Assembly: GCA_011947345.1 (NCBI GenBank)
Contig: JAAVTG010000468.1
Coordinates: forward strand, 1 to 44,386
Origin: Phytophthora quininea
Lineage: Eukaryota > Oomycota > Peronosporomycetes > Peronosporales > Peronosporaceae
Direction: 5' to 3'
DNA: 44,386 nt
The notes below the pieces were generated by a model. That model ran no database searches. It was not told where the DNA came from and saw nothing but the letters and a program-made list of their open reading frames with translations. A program made the position numbers and the translations under genes. Shown piece after piece: positions 1 through 10,640 of the stretch; the stretch's first letter is position 1; the number at the start of each line of letters is the position of its first letter.

Positions 1-1023
1 CTTTGAGTGTCCGCTTCACTTTGCAGGCTGAGCACAGCTGCGCAGTGCACATCGCACACGTGTTTCGATCGCTGAGTGAAATACTCAGACGGCGCGAGAG
101 CCCGCTCTGTATCTTCATACAGCAACCGCAATTGTTGTTGGAACCGGTGGAGCTGCGTGTTGATGAAGACGAACGCAGACGACGTTTGACGCTTTTGTTT
201 GGATGCACCACTGCAGCTTCCTCATCTCGGACAACTGCGGCGCGTCAAAGAAGCCCACTGCCGAGCCCCACATGGCGTTCACTACGAGCTTGTCCATGAT
301 GCGGCCGTACGCCTCGACGTAGAGCTGGATGTACACATCTACCGATCCGTTGTCGCACTGTTTGTAAATGGCGCTACGCATGGTCTTGGCACGCACCATC
401 GGCTTTGGGAGCTCAGGGCACTCCGGGAGCTCTAGCGGCACGGCCACTTCGTAGCCAATGCGATCCCCGTTGGCCCGGTTGATGACTCCTGTTGCTGTCA
501 GCGTGACAAAGTCCCGCGGGCTCACCACCATGTTGAGAGGCCACCCTTGCTCGCCCACCATCCACGTGACGCCCATGAACTGGAACGGATTGTCGTCGGT
601 CGGGCCAGCTAGCTGGGCCAAGACTGCGCCGTCCACGGGCTGTTTGTTGATCACCTCGGAGCGAACTTGGAGCGCAGTGAAGTCCGAAATATCGAGGCCC
701 AGCATGACTTCGTCCAGTGAGCCGTTGATGGTTCCAGCGATCATCAAAACGCGCGCGTCATGCCAGCTCTCTCCGGGCTGGTCCAGGTCTCTCCATGCGC
801 CGCTTGTGCGCTCGGCATACAGCGACGCGTTCCATTGGGTCTTGAGCTGCTTCCAGCGAGTGCTCTCCAAGTTGGCGTGGTGCCTCGACCCTTCCTCGCG
901 TTCGTCGTAGCTGCGCAGCGTGCGGTCTAGCAACTGGAAGACGCTGTCGCGGTGCTGCTGCTCCTGCTCGGGCGTGATGTCGAGCGGCGCAAACGGAACT
1001 CCTCTTTGAATACCAGCGGGCAT
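1..1023 (-). CDS. START-like + FYVE-like zinc finger protein, copy 1 (partial at window edge, apparent frameshift)
   Basis: First of five paralogues. The frame from ATG 1023 gives an N-terminal helix (LLDRTLRSYDE) and a START-like lipid-binding fold with family landmarks: GTINGSLDEVMLG, a PRDFV block, GDRIGYEV and a YVEAYGRI segment ending at LQWCIQ. This frame stops at 115-117. The neighbouring frame then continues with the expected finger: a first Cys pair (CGCC) and then CAMCTAQLCSACKVKRTLK, which matches CVLCASPTCSDC of the intact copy at 11151-12272. The frames are joined by a one-base change near 195-200, where the reverse strand reads CAAACAAAAG and one extra A restores the reading. 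The last Cys pair lies beyond base 1. By family, such proteins probably bind lipid or phosphoinositide membranes; the ligand is unknown. The classical FYVE RR/KHHCR motif is absent. Either a sequencing indel or a recent lesion is possible. Confidence 0.82.
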
Positions 1024-1699
1024 GGTCGAGTGGGGTTGTCGAGCAATTCAGTTGTGATTGTTCGGTTGATCCAGCCAGCTCTCTGACGGAACTGATCGCC
1101 ATGTGCATTTACGCCTACAAGGTATAATAGTGCCATAAGCAAGCTGCAACATGTGTGCGATCCTGGACAGCCAGACTGCAGTGCTCTTGTTAGCGCTAGA
1201 GGGCGCTGCGGGTAAGACAGCGTCAGCAACTTGCACTGCAAGCTGCTCGGTGGATGGAGATCCCCCATGCGTAGGCCAGTGAGCTGGATCAAATCTCATT
1301 CCATTCTTGCATGTGTCGAGAATTGCCAGCCGCTACGAACGCGCACCCCAGGCAAACCGTAAACGCTCATCTGCATCGTCCGTGTTTGGCACCTGTCCGC
1401 GCTGCTCCGGAATGTCGAGTGCGTTTGGTCCAGTCGGCCCCACACGAGTCGCTTGGTGATGCGGGGACGAGTCTTTCATGGCATTTGACAACTGGTCGAT
1501 GGAAGAGCTCCACTCCCACTCGTGGTCCCCGGTGGTCCTCCCGTTGACCCTCGCCGGTGGCGGCCGTCGCCAGATAACGGTCTGATTTCGACGATGCTTT
1601 CCGCGCCTCGGGACATCAATTTCGGTCGCCAGCTCCACCTCTGGAGGAGGTATCGCGGGCGTCCTTCGTTCTCTCGCTGGTTCATTCTCCGTTCGGCTC
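1024..1699. other. Divergent intergenic/promoter interval between START copies 1 and 2
   Basis: A 676-bp spacer between two genes transcribed away from each other, so it should hold both promoters. No convincing gene is seen. Two pyrimidine-rich stretches resemble the oomycete initiator (core TCATTCC): CTCATTCCATTCTT at 1295-1308 and TTCATTCTCCGTT at 1681-1693. The second lies just upstream of the ATG at 1700. Oomycete 5' leaders are usually short, so the second is the better placed of the two, but both are weak matches. Confidence 0.4.
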
Positions 1700-3019
1700 A
1701 TGAACGAGGACGTCGCCGACCCAGCTACAGCGATGCCGAACGTTCAACCACCCCGCATCAAGGCCCCGCTCTCGGACGAAGACAAGCTCCAGTTCCAGGA
1801 GATGGCCATGCATCTGCTCGACCGCACGCTGCGCGATATGGACGAACACGACGCCCAGCATCGGTCCTACCGCAACCAAGATCCGCGACTCTGGAAGGAG
1901 CTGCACTCCGGGCAGAACTACGTGACCTACACCCGGTGCGACGCCGTCCCCGAGGCTCCGTACGTGTCCACGGACGGAAGTCGTAGCAGCACATCGCGCC
2001 CGTCCAAGGACGTGGTGCTGGGCATGGGCTCGGTCAACTGCTCGCTCGATGACCTCATGTACGGCGTCTTCATGGGCGACAGTCGCGCCATGGCGCTGAA
2101 GTCGGCGGTGGTGGACCAGAACATTGGCAAAGGAGCCGTTCTCGTCAAGATCCTAGGGCCGTGCGACGCCGACCCATTCCGGTTCCTAGGGCTAAAGTGG
2201 CTCGAAGTGCGACCGCCGGCGGTGCCGATGGGGAAGATGCTGGTGGCGCCACGAGACCTCGTGTTTATCGGAGGCACCGGCACGATGGTGCGTCCCGGCA
2301 CGGGCGAGTACATCGGCTACGAGGTGCACCACTCGGTCGACCACCCAGACTTCCCACCGGTCGACGGGCTGCGCCGCACGCGCGTTGTGATCGGCTCCAT
2401 CTACCGACGCCGCTTGAACGGCACCGTCGACCTGTTCATCAAGAGCTACAGCATGGAAGCAGACCAGAGCAAGATCATGGGCGCGTTGGCCATCAGCCAC
2501 GCGTCCAAGTGCATCGAGCGGGTGTGGACTCGAACCCCGACGTTCTCGTACATGAAGAAGGTGCGCTGGTGTATGGATCACCGAGTTCACGGCAACGACA
2601 AGAACAAGATTCTAACCACTCGGGTGGCTGGCCGGTGCGTGGCTTGCACGGATCCACTGGCACGATTTCGCGTGAAAACTCAACCGACCTGCCGGTTGTG
2701 CAAGGCCCCGGTCTGCTCCAAGTGCAAGGTGGAAGAAAGATTGGTCGACATCGACCAACTCTATCGCGCTCGCAAGCTGAAAGTCTGCATCTGCCCGCCC
2801 TGCAAGAGCTTTGTCCAGAGCTTGAGTGCTCGGGAGCTTGCGAGCATGGACATGAGTGCGCAGCAGCCGACGGTGTTTGACCCACTCACACCCAACACGC
2901 TGGAAGTGCTGGCACGCGACTTCTCTCTGGACAACAGCTTCTGCACAGCTTCAGCGGAGAGTCTCTGCGTACTGGAGACACCCCACGACGACACCGAACG
3001 CACTCAAGTGCTCAACTGA
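1700..3019 (+). CDS. START-like + FYVE-like zinc finger protein, copy 2 (intact)
   Basis: A 439-residue uninterrupted protein. Residues about 25-60 form the conserved N-terminal helix (MHLLDRTLRDMDEHD). Residues about 100-290 form the START-like domain, with GMGSVNCSLDDLMYG, ILGPCDADPFRFLGLKW, APRDLVFIGGTG and YIGYEVHHSVDHP. Residues about 313-368 are a FYVE-like finger with paired cysteines at 313/316, 331/334, 339/342 and 365/368. The CRLCKAPVCSKC core keeps the FYVE Cys spacing but lacks the basic RR/KHHCR patch that binds PI3P. The C-terminal ~70 residues are Ser/Thr-rich. The ATG at 1700 is chosen because homology begins shortly after it. It is divergent from copy 1 and nearly tail-to-tail with copy 3 (26-bp gap). 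By family it is a predicted lipid-binding membrane adaptor; the function is not established. Confidence 0.9.
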   Translation: MNEDVADPATAMPNVQPPRIKAPLSDEDKLQFQEMAMHLLDRTLRDMDEHDAQHRSYRNQDPRLWKELHSGQNYVTYTRCDAVPEAPYVSTDGSRSSTSRPSKDVVLGMGSVNCSLDDLMYGVFMGDSRAMALKSAVVDQNIGKGAVLVKILGPCDADPFRFLGLKWLEVRPPAVPMGKMLVAPRDLVFIGGTGTMVRPGTGEYIGYEVHHSVDHPDFPPVDGLRRTRVVIGSIYRRRLNGTVDLFIKSYSMEADQSKIMGALAISHASKCIERVWTRTPTFSYMKKVRWCMDHRVHGNDKNKILTTRVAGRCVACTDPLARFRVKTQPTCRLCKAPVCSKCKVEERLVDIDQLYRARKLKVCICPPCKSFVQSLSARELASMDMSAQQPTVFDPLTPNTLEVLARDFSLDNSFCTASAESLCVLETPHDDTERTQVLN

Positions 3020-3045
3020 GTTTCTCTTTGTTAATATCACTGCTA

Positions 3046-4736
3046 CTACTTCGGACGTGTTTGTTGAGAACCAGCGTTCAAAGACTTGGTGGTCTCCATC
3101 GTGAGCTTGTAGATGGACTCGGCCACCATGCGGAGCTCCACCATTTGAGACCAAATCTGTTCGCGTCGCTCGCGGTCTGACAGCACCACCTTCTCGGCCT
3201 CGAACTCGCTGTCCTCGTCGACTTCTGGGATATCTCGAACGGGCTTGGCACCACGGAACGAGTCGATGGGCATGTCTGCCGTGGGTGACAGCAACGAGAG
3301 TGAATATTCTTCCTCGGACGGCAGCGTCATGATACTCGCACCTGTGTCGGTGGTAACTCCGGTGCTGGCGAAGCTCGGCAATCTCGTTTGCGAACTGGCA
3401 GGCGCGCTTTCGTCCGTGAACCAGCCAGCCTGAACCTCCGCACGCGCAACATCGGCTGCCCTTAAGTGATCGATGCGAATCACGCAGCGCTTGCACACTG
3501 CGACGTCGTCCTGGCGGAGCCACAGCTTGTCGTTCACTTCTTTGAGCGTGCGGGATATCCGACAACGCGAGCAGGTCGTCCGGTAGCACAGTGCACAAGA
3601 CGTGGCGCTACTGACCAACTTGTTGAGGTGTTTGCCGCAAGTGCCGCAGTTAAAAGAGGACTGGCGATGAGGAGGCCCGTAGCCGTCTCGACTGCTGTGG
3701 CTGACACCCGAGCAGCTCGCACTGCTGTCGGCACCCGATCGTCGACTGGCCCGGCGATATCTGCGCGACTCTCGTCGACCTCCGCCAGGCTGCTGCCGGA
3801 ACCACCACATGAGCTTCTTGATGTTGGCGCACTCGACCGAGTTCCAGGAGCTCATGAATCCCGAAGACGCGGCTGTCAGTGCAACCGAGTCCAGCAGCTT
3901 GCCGTGAGCTTCGACGTATCCCTTGACGTACACATCGACTTTGGAGAACCTGCTTCCGAGACCCATGGGCATCTCGCGAAAGATGGAGCAGCTCGAAATC
4001 CGGCCACGCGTCACCTCCATACCAGATTGCGGTGTCATGTCTCGGTATTGCGGCGGATCTACCGAGTGCAGGAGCTGGTAGCCGATGCGTTCGCCGTTCG
4101 GGCGGGTCGTGATGCCCGTCGCCTCGATGAAAACGAGGTCTCGAGGCCGCACGATGCCCTGTAGAGCGGTAGGAGGGCCTTTGACAAACCACTTGAGTCC
4201 GAGAAACCGAAGGGATCTCCGTCACAGGGAGCATCGATGCAGCTCAGCACCGCTCCATTGATCAACGTGTTCTTGACCACCGTCGCCTTCAGCAGCATAC
4301 TCCTCGCGTCAGGGGAGGCGACGCCGTACATGACGTCGTCCAGACTGCCTTCGATCCAGCCAGTAGCGACGAGCAGCTTGGGCTCCATCCACTCGCCAGT
4401 GCCTCGAATTGCCGTCGAAACTCGGTCTGCAAAGCTGGTGCGTGATTGTGACGCGAATCGATTGCTGTTAGCTGCAAGGGAGCTCGGACTTGGATAGCGC
4501 TCCTTGTATACCGTGATGTGGTCCCGAGATTTCACCGCCTTCCAGCGGCGGCGGCTCATGCGTCGTTGCCTGGGATCGGCCGAATAGATATCGTAGTCCC
4601 GCAGCGTGTTGGCCAGCAATCGAGTTGCAAGTTGGCGGTACTTCTCTTGTTGCTCCACCGAGAGCTTGGCCGGCGGCAGTGCGTCGGTGGTCCAGGTGGT
4701 GCGCGAGTACCCGGCGCCGTCATCGCGTCCGTCCAT
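3046..4736 (-). CDS. START-like + FYVE-like zinc finger protein, copy 3 (apparent single frameshift)
   Basis: The first ATG in frame is at 4736 (MDGRDDGAGY). The frame is open upstream to about 4934 but starts there without ATG. The N-terminal part carries the helix (LLANTLRDYDIY), the KAVKSRDHITVYKER stretch and GWIEGSLDDVMYGV, reaching CDGDPF. There the frame breaks near 4208-4211. The next frame continues with RFLGLKWFVKGPP, then RPRDLVFIEATG, GERIGYQLLHSVD and YVKGYVEAHGKLLDS. The finger is CGTCGKHLNKLVSSATSC...CALCYRTTCSRC...CKRC. The C-terminus has a charged tail with QIWSQMVELRMVAES. One inserted base gives a single protein of about 560 residues, larger than copies 2 and 5 because of the tail. 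All domains remain, so an assembly indel or a recent mutation are both credible. It is convergent with copy 2 and lies downstream of copy 4 on the same strand. Confidence 0.82.
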
Positions 4737-5278
4737 GATCCGTTGGGCTTGGAGTCGACGCGTGGCTTGGCCAGCGAAAGCAAAAGTGAGGCTAATCAGA
4801 CCAGCATCGCCGGCGCTGAGGTCGCTGCTGTCCAGTGTGGGGACTAAGCCAGTGTGCACGGCAGTGTCCGTCGTGAAGCTTTCGTGCTTCTCGGCAAAAA
4901 GTACTTTCGCGTCGGATACTTTTTTTTCTGACACAGTGATGATTGCACCAATTCCCGACCCGAAATGGCAACTTCTGGACTTGGGGTCGGGACAGTCAAC
5001 GCGCCTGGGCCTCGCAAATCAGAGAGCTTTGAAGCCGAATCTCGCTACTGCCTCGGCAACATGCTGCCCGCAGCAGCTTTTATCGGTTCTTGTTCGACAA
5101 TCAATCCGCTTGGCACTGAGCTCGCAAGGTTCGGCGTACATCTCTAACTTTCTTGCGCGTTCACGTTGCTGGACATACATACCAATTGATCCAGCTGCAG
5201 CAAAGCCAACACCTTTGGGGGCAATCCATCCTCAACAGCACGACATTAATATTTTGATTAGCCTGCAAGTCCCCCACT
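4737..5278. other. Intergenic between START copies 4 and 3
   Basis: Upstream region of copy 3 and downstream region of copy 4. The interval 4737-4934 is open in the copy 3 frame but has no ATG, so it may be a 5' leader or an unrecognised first exon. From 4935 to 5278 only short open frames without family features are seen. Confidence 0.4.
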
Positions 5279-7212
5279 TCAATAGTGTACACTCATCTTC
5301 CCCGCAGGGCTAACGCTCGAGCCGCAGCACGAGTCCGTCGTCTGCTTGACGATCTGGTACGTGTTCTCCACGGCAAGACGCAGCTCGGTCATTTGGTTCC
5401 AAAGCTGCCGGCGCTCTTGCTGACTGTCCGTGAATTCGGGCGTGTTGGCCCAATCGTCTTTGCTGTCTTCCTCCACCCGGGCTCGGATTTCGCTGCCGTG
5501 CGCGGACGAGGCCCAGCTGATCGCGAGGGGTTTACTGGCGACGTAGTGTTGATCGAGTCCATCGTCGAGCACTGTGAAAGTGGACCCGACTGGCATTCAC
5601 TAAGCGGCGTTGACTCACCGAACATCACAGGCCGAGGCTCCGTTTTGTGTTGCTCCACACTTTTGTGGCGCTTGAACCACCGAGATTTGGTCGGGAGCAC
5701 GTGTTGGTGGCCAGCATTCTGTGCTGACGGCTGAGCTTCGGCCCGTTGCTGCTCGAGTTGGTGCATGCGTTCCAAAAGCCTCTGTTTGGCCTCGCAGACC
5801 TTGAATGGCTGGGCCCACCGATGTGGAAACGCGAGCCGCTGGACGCTTGCTTGGGCGTGGAGCCTTTCGACGGCGAAAGCATTGGCACCGGAGACTGCGG
5901 TGGCATTGATGATGGTGCTCGATCTTCCATCTCCAAAGCCACCTCCGGGTCCGGTTCGACAGGTTGCTGCTTGCGGTCATAGCGGCCGCGACGGATTTCC
6001 TCCTGGGCGATGCGGCGAACAGGTTGAAGACGAACTTTGGCCACACAAGAGCGACAAATGACGCTCTCACGACGACCCAGTGTGAGGTCACAAGTCACAT
6101 AAGCCAACTTCTTGGTCACCCTGCACTTGGAGCACATGGGCACTTGGCACAACGAGCAGAGCCCCACGCTGCTCACCTTCTTCATCGGACGGCCGCAAGT
6201 TCCTCCGCACCGGTCTCTTGGGCTGCTGCCAGTTCTAAGACTGCGTAGGTGGAAGTTGCTGGGGGTTCTGAGCGGCTGCTCGACTCGGACAGCGCCGGAG
6301 ATCGAGATCCCTGGGCACGCACAGCAGCCTCGTCTCTCCAGCTCACGAGGTGTGGATTTTCGACGAACCACATAAGCTTCTTGACGTGGCCGCACTCGAC
6401 AGCATTCCAGGAGCTCAAGAAACCAGTAGACGCCGCTTTGAGAGCTACAGAATCGAGCAGTTTGCCGTGCTGCTCGACGTAGCCGCGGACGTAGACGTCA
6501 ACGCGTCGCCTGTCCCGCGATTCCTTGAAAATCGTGCAGCTTGAGATGCGACCGCGAGTAAATGCGCGCCCCTGCAAAGCCCCGCAGCCTTCGAGGTCCA
6601 CTGAGTGCAGTAGTTGGTACCCGATACGGTCGCCGTTCGACCGCTCCCGAGTGCCCGTAGACTCGATGAACACAAGATCTCGGGCCTGGACGAAGCCCCG
6701 TAGCGTAGCAGGGGGTCCTTTGACGAACCACTTGACGCCGAGGAACTGGTACGGCTCGTTGGGTGTAGGCCCTGCGATCTGCACCAGCACAGCACCATCC
6801 ACCAGTGCGCTGCGCACGATGGAGGCCTTGAGCAGCATCGACTCGGCGTCGGGCGTGACGACGCCATACATAACGTCGTCCAGCGAGCCGACAATGGAGC
6901 CGACGCCCACTAGCAGCTTGGGCATCTGCCAGTCATCCTCCGCGAGCCGCTGATGCTCCGGGGACCGAAGCTGGTGGCGGACAGACTCTTGGGCGGGTCT
7001 CGTTCCTTGAACACCGTCAAATTCTCGCGTGTCTTGACGGCCTTCCAGCGCTTCTGTCTGGTCAGGTCGCGCTTCTGCGGCGGCAGCCTATCGAACGTGT
7101 CGAAGTGCGCTAATGTCTCGCGGATCAGTCCATGGGCCAAGTGCTGGAACTCTTCTTCTTGCTCGGTCGTCAGCACCAGCGGAGGGAACACACCTTTGCT
7201 CCAGGGCTTCAT
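5279..7212 (-). pseudogene. START-like + FYVE-like zinc finger gene, copy 4, multiply frameshifted
   Basis: Collinear pieces of one gene are spread over all three reverse frames. ATG 7212 opens the N-terminal part (LIRETLAHFDTFD, then KAVKTRENLTVFKERD). The frame changes between about 6915 and 6965 into MPKLLVGVGSIVGSLDDVMYG, FLGVKWFVKGPP, ARDLVFIESTG and YVEQHGKLLDS. It changes again between about 6200 and 6320 into the finger CGGTCGRP...CSLCQVPMCSKCRVTKK...CRSC. It changes near 5810-5850 into a Gln/Glu-rich helix (CEAKQRLLERMHQLEQQRA) and near 5560-5600 into the C-terminal WNQMTELRLAVENTYQ. That last motif is shared with copy 3, its closest relative in the cluster. Four breaks in under 2 kb make real decay more likely here than in copies 1 and 3, though systematic indel error is not excluded. 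Confidence 0.78.
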
Positions 7213-7470
7213 GGTGCAGGGCGGCGGCAACGGAGACTACGGGCGAGTGCGTTCGCCGACGCGAGTTGGATACTGGACACCAGCGAGGAAGGATCCATGT
7301 GGGCGCCGCCCGTGTGGCAAGCAAGCGTCCGAAGATCGCAGGGCCCGAGCGCAAGTTGGCTATCATGCTAATCTCTTTGACTGTGCCAAGTATGCTTTCG
7401 AGTCAGACGTGACGTTTCGGTGTTCAGCGTGGGCGCCCACAGTCTCCACATACAGTCCCCGCTTGATCCA

Positions 7471-8416
7471 AGCGTAGGGAAAGCATTGCTGCGGGGCTGT
7501 ATAGCAACAAACACCTCTACATCGCCGAGCAGCTTTGGTCCAAGCTTGCTCTCGAGACTCGTCACCGGACTTGCATTGGTAATGGACACCACGCAGCTCC
7601 GCAAAGTCTTAGACGGCTGCCAGGGTCACGCCATCGTGTCCGTCAGCACCCGCTTCAAGGGCCGTGCAGTCACCGAGTCAACGCGCTGGCTTTGGTCTAC
7701 CTCGATCGCTGTGGAGGGAACAGCACGCGTCCTGCTGGCCATTGGTGCCAGTGGGCTGGATGCACTGGCCAGGCCATTTGGCACGACGTGCCGTTGTTGT
7801 CAGCGCAAGCGATTTGGTTGGAGCGCATGCCTCGGAAAATTGTTTCGCGCGGCGCTGCAAGTAGTGGACCAATACCAGTGGCAACACGAGTCCAGACGTC
7901 GATGGAATTTCAAACGAGAGCTGCTAGAAAGCGGTCGTCGTGCCAGACCAGCCTGGTTGTTGGTGTTCTTGTAGAGACCGCAGTCACGCTGCTGCGGCCT
8001 GACGACTCGATAGGAACTCGGATTGCGTTCCGGAGCAAGCGCTTGACTCGTAGCTGGCTGGTGGCATCTACGAGGATAACCAACATCCACATCGATCCTT
8101 CCCCAGACGTTGGTTGCGATCTACTCTTGAGCACTGGGAGCCCTCCCCGCTGACTACAGAACTCAAAGCAAATACTGTTGGTGTGCCAGCACGGAGGCGG
8201 GCATTGCGGACTTACTGCTCCGTTGATTTTTGCTCTATAAACGGTCACATACGCCATTTGAGACGATGAGCATGCGAGGAAGCACCGATGGCATCGAACG
8301 ATGCAGCATTTTAACGCAACCCCGCGCTTCAGAACCAACTCTGGTCGCCTCAACCACGAACCCGTCAGGCTAACACCTTAAGAGCGTACAAGAGATTACC
8401 GATGTCGCTGAATTTG
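7471..8416 (+). repeat. Arm A of a 946-bp inverted duplication (uninterrupted copy)
   Basis: The reverse complement of this segment recurs in pieces across 13858-20244. Arm A is the uninterrupted copy. It holds the empty sites for the three insertions in the other arm: CTGTA at 7497-7501, TTAA at 8311-8314 and TTAA at 8378-8381. By eye only about four mismatches separate the arms. Long frames are open on both strands (for example 7420-7974 plus, 7910-8353 minus), but I recognise no family in them and none is clearly a gene. No target-site duplication is visible at the outer ends. Confidence 0.88.
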
Positions 8417-8892
8417 ACAGTGTTGTTGACAAGCCTTCGGGGTAGGAGTTACCAAGGAAGGCACCGAAGATAGAGCCTCCACCGTCGGAACCACCGCGTC
8501 TCGCCAAGCCGTCGCTTGATCTGTAGGTTGCACCAAATACAGCAGCGCCGCCCACGGCTGCCTCGAGCGTGCGAGTTTCCAATCCGTGCGCTGTATAATG
8601 CTGCAAGTATCGCTGGCGAATTCGACACGGTAGCACACACATTCGGAGCATCAGAGTTTGAGATAGCGGAAAAACTGGTGCTTCGGTGATGCGGCCTAAG
8701 AAGGCACAACCGCTGTCATGGGGGACATGGTGGCGTCGTCGGCAGCCTCCATCTGAGACCGTCAAGACGCTGGCGCAACAGGTGCTGCCCCAGCCCAAGA
8801 GACGAAGCTTCGTCTCCTAGATGCCTTCAGTTTGAGCCTCCGATTCATCTCGTCAGCAGCCTCCGATGGGGAAAACGGGGGGTTAAGGCGCC
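8417..8892. other. Unassigned interval between arm A and the LINE fragment
   Basis: The reverse strand is open for about 140 codons (8370-8798) with a Gly/Ser-rich stretch (GGSDGGGSIFGAFLGNSY), but no family is recognised and the frame runs into arm A. It may be further 5' LINE sequence or an unrelated remnant. Confidence 0.25.
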
Positions 8893-10311
8893 GTGATGAT
8901 ACTGCTGCGATGGGTGTTGCCTCCTGACAGCGACGGATATTGTTGTTGTCTTTACGTGGCACTTTCCCTTCTCCGACAAAATCCACCTGAACCTCCTGGA
9001 TGGAAAGCAACAATGCTCCCGTTATGGTGGCGTAAACTACTGCAAGATTGGAGACGCGTAAAATGGCCAAGCAAGTACTCATTACGATACACTAGAATGA
9101 AGACACTCCAAAACTCGTTATTCAGCCCAATATGGTGGAATGCATCGACAAATTTCCAAGTGTGGCGCAGACAAGATGCTCATCGCGCACCACTGGGTAC
9201 AGGACCTGTCAAGTTCCGGAGCCTCTGTAAAGAGCTTGCTTCAAAAGGCAAATGGTGTATAGCAGACTTTCTAGATACTTCCCATCGATGGCCAACCCTC
9301 ATGGTGTTTTTCAGGGGGTATCTACCGAGCTACGTCCAATTCTGGGGTCCAGGATTGCGCTGACGGATATCACCCAGCTTTATCGACAGCTAACCCAGGT
9401 ATTTGAACGGGTATTGCCACACCCAGAGACAGGTGGATTAAGCGTGGCAACGCGAGGTGCAATGCCGCCGACATTTGGACTGACAGTCGGAAAAACATCT
9501 CGGTTCTTCCCAAATCTAAAATCCCAAGACTGGGACAAATTGTTGCGGCCTGATAGATGCGTGCAACCACACCCCATGACAGTGCTTGGCTGTCCGCAAC
9601 GACAGATCCATACTACGTTACAACAGATACTCGCCCTCCGCCAGTTTCTTGTTCCTGTTGTCCACAATGTGATGCTGAGAATGTTCTTTGGAGACCTCAT
9701 TGTCGGATCAAGGCTGTTCTTCCTCAAGTCGTTAAATCCTACGATTCAACAGTGTGTGAGACGATCATGTGCTGCGATAGAAACAGTAGAGCACTGTTTC
9801 TTCTCGTGCCCAGCTCGGACGCAAATGTGGACCCCATTGTGGTCCCCATGGCATAAGGCTTTCGCGACGGAGTTGGATTGGCGATTGCTAATTTTTCCTA
9901 AACCACGAGACCTGAATAGGGAGTGGAGGCAGAACCAAAGGTGGTCCTGCTACTGTGGCGAGTCCACACTGCGATCGCGTTCCATGCTACGTGGAGGTTG
10001 AGAAACGACATACTATTCCGTGAAACTACAGCTGAAGTACCAAGCGTCCAAAATGTGATGTCCTCTTTTCGACGACACAGTCTGTTCATCAATCACCATT
10101 CAGCGGAGCTTGGGATTGACGACAAAATTGTAACCTCTGTTCTGGAGAAGTTAGGCTTTGACCCACCTGCGCCGCGAAACACACTACCAGCAAGTCACGT
10201 TTGGATTCCACGAAACTAAGCAGCAGAACGACTAAGTAGTATACGATCGTAGCTAGAAAAACGGTTTATCCGACTGGTTAATCAACTTAAATTTCTTTCT
10301 TTCTTTCTTTC
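8893..10311 (+). mobile_element. 5'-truncated non-LTR retrotransposon (LINE), C-terminal region
   Basis: Three overlapping plus-strand frames together give the C-terminal part of a LINE polyprotein. The central piece (9252-10001) contains a reverse-transcriptase zinc-binding (zf-RVT) signature: a FFGDL segment followed by ETVEHCFFSCPARTQMW. The last piece (9923-10219) carries the usual tail, ATWRLRNDILFRE, and stops at 10217-10219. The frame changes near 9290 and near 9950, so the copy is dead. The polymerase and endonuclease domains are missing, as expected for 5' truncation during target-primed reverse transcription. Downstream, a TTTCTTTCTTTCTTTCC tract near 10291-10311 may be the 3' tail. 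Target duplications were not identified. Confidence 0.75.
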
Positions 10312-10640
10312 CCCTTCTCCGACGCGATTGTCGGCTTGCCAGTCCTCTTTTCAGCTTCTCGGCGTCGTCGCAGACTCGGTGACATCGAACACACTTAGTT
10401 CATAACTGCAGAAGACGTAGACCTTTGCTCAAAAACACTTCAAATGCGTTCTCTTGAGCTCATCTGAGTCATCGCAGCATGCTGCATGGTCAGTACAGAA
10501 GTGCATGCGATGGTAAACAGCTCGAGATGGATATCGTAGTGTGTCAATACTGTCTGTCCTTCGCACGAGTGCCTGGTCGAAAGTGACTCAAGAACAGAGT
10601 GGCAACCACCGCAAGACCAAGTGCCGCACACAACCGTGGC
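10312..10640. other. No gene recognised
   Basis: Sequence between the LINE tail and the Fanzor-like remnant. Only short frames are present. Earlier RuvC parts of a TnpB/Fanzor nuclease were looked for here and not found. Confidence 0.35.

Noticed and set aside
2161..2880. A 239-codon frame overlapping START copy 2
   Set aside because: It is a shadow frame in GC-rich coding DNA, with Arg/Gly/Pro-rich composition and no motifs.
3466..4164. A 232-codon plus-strand frame over START copy 3
   Set aside because: Antisense shadow of the conserved minus-strand gene, with Ala/Arg-rich composition.
7420..7974. A plus-strand protein within arm A (also 7692-8153 plus and 7910-8353 minus, all repeated in arm B)
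   Set aside because: Long frames are open on both strands at once, no family is recognised and no frame is clearly preferred. Conservation between arms reflects recent duplication, not selection.
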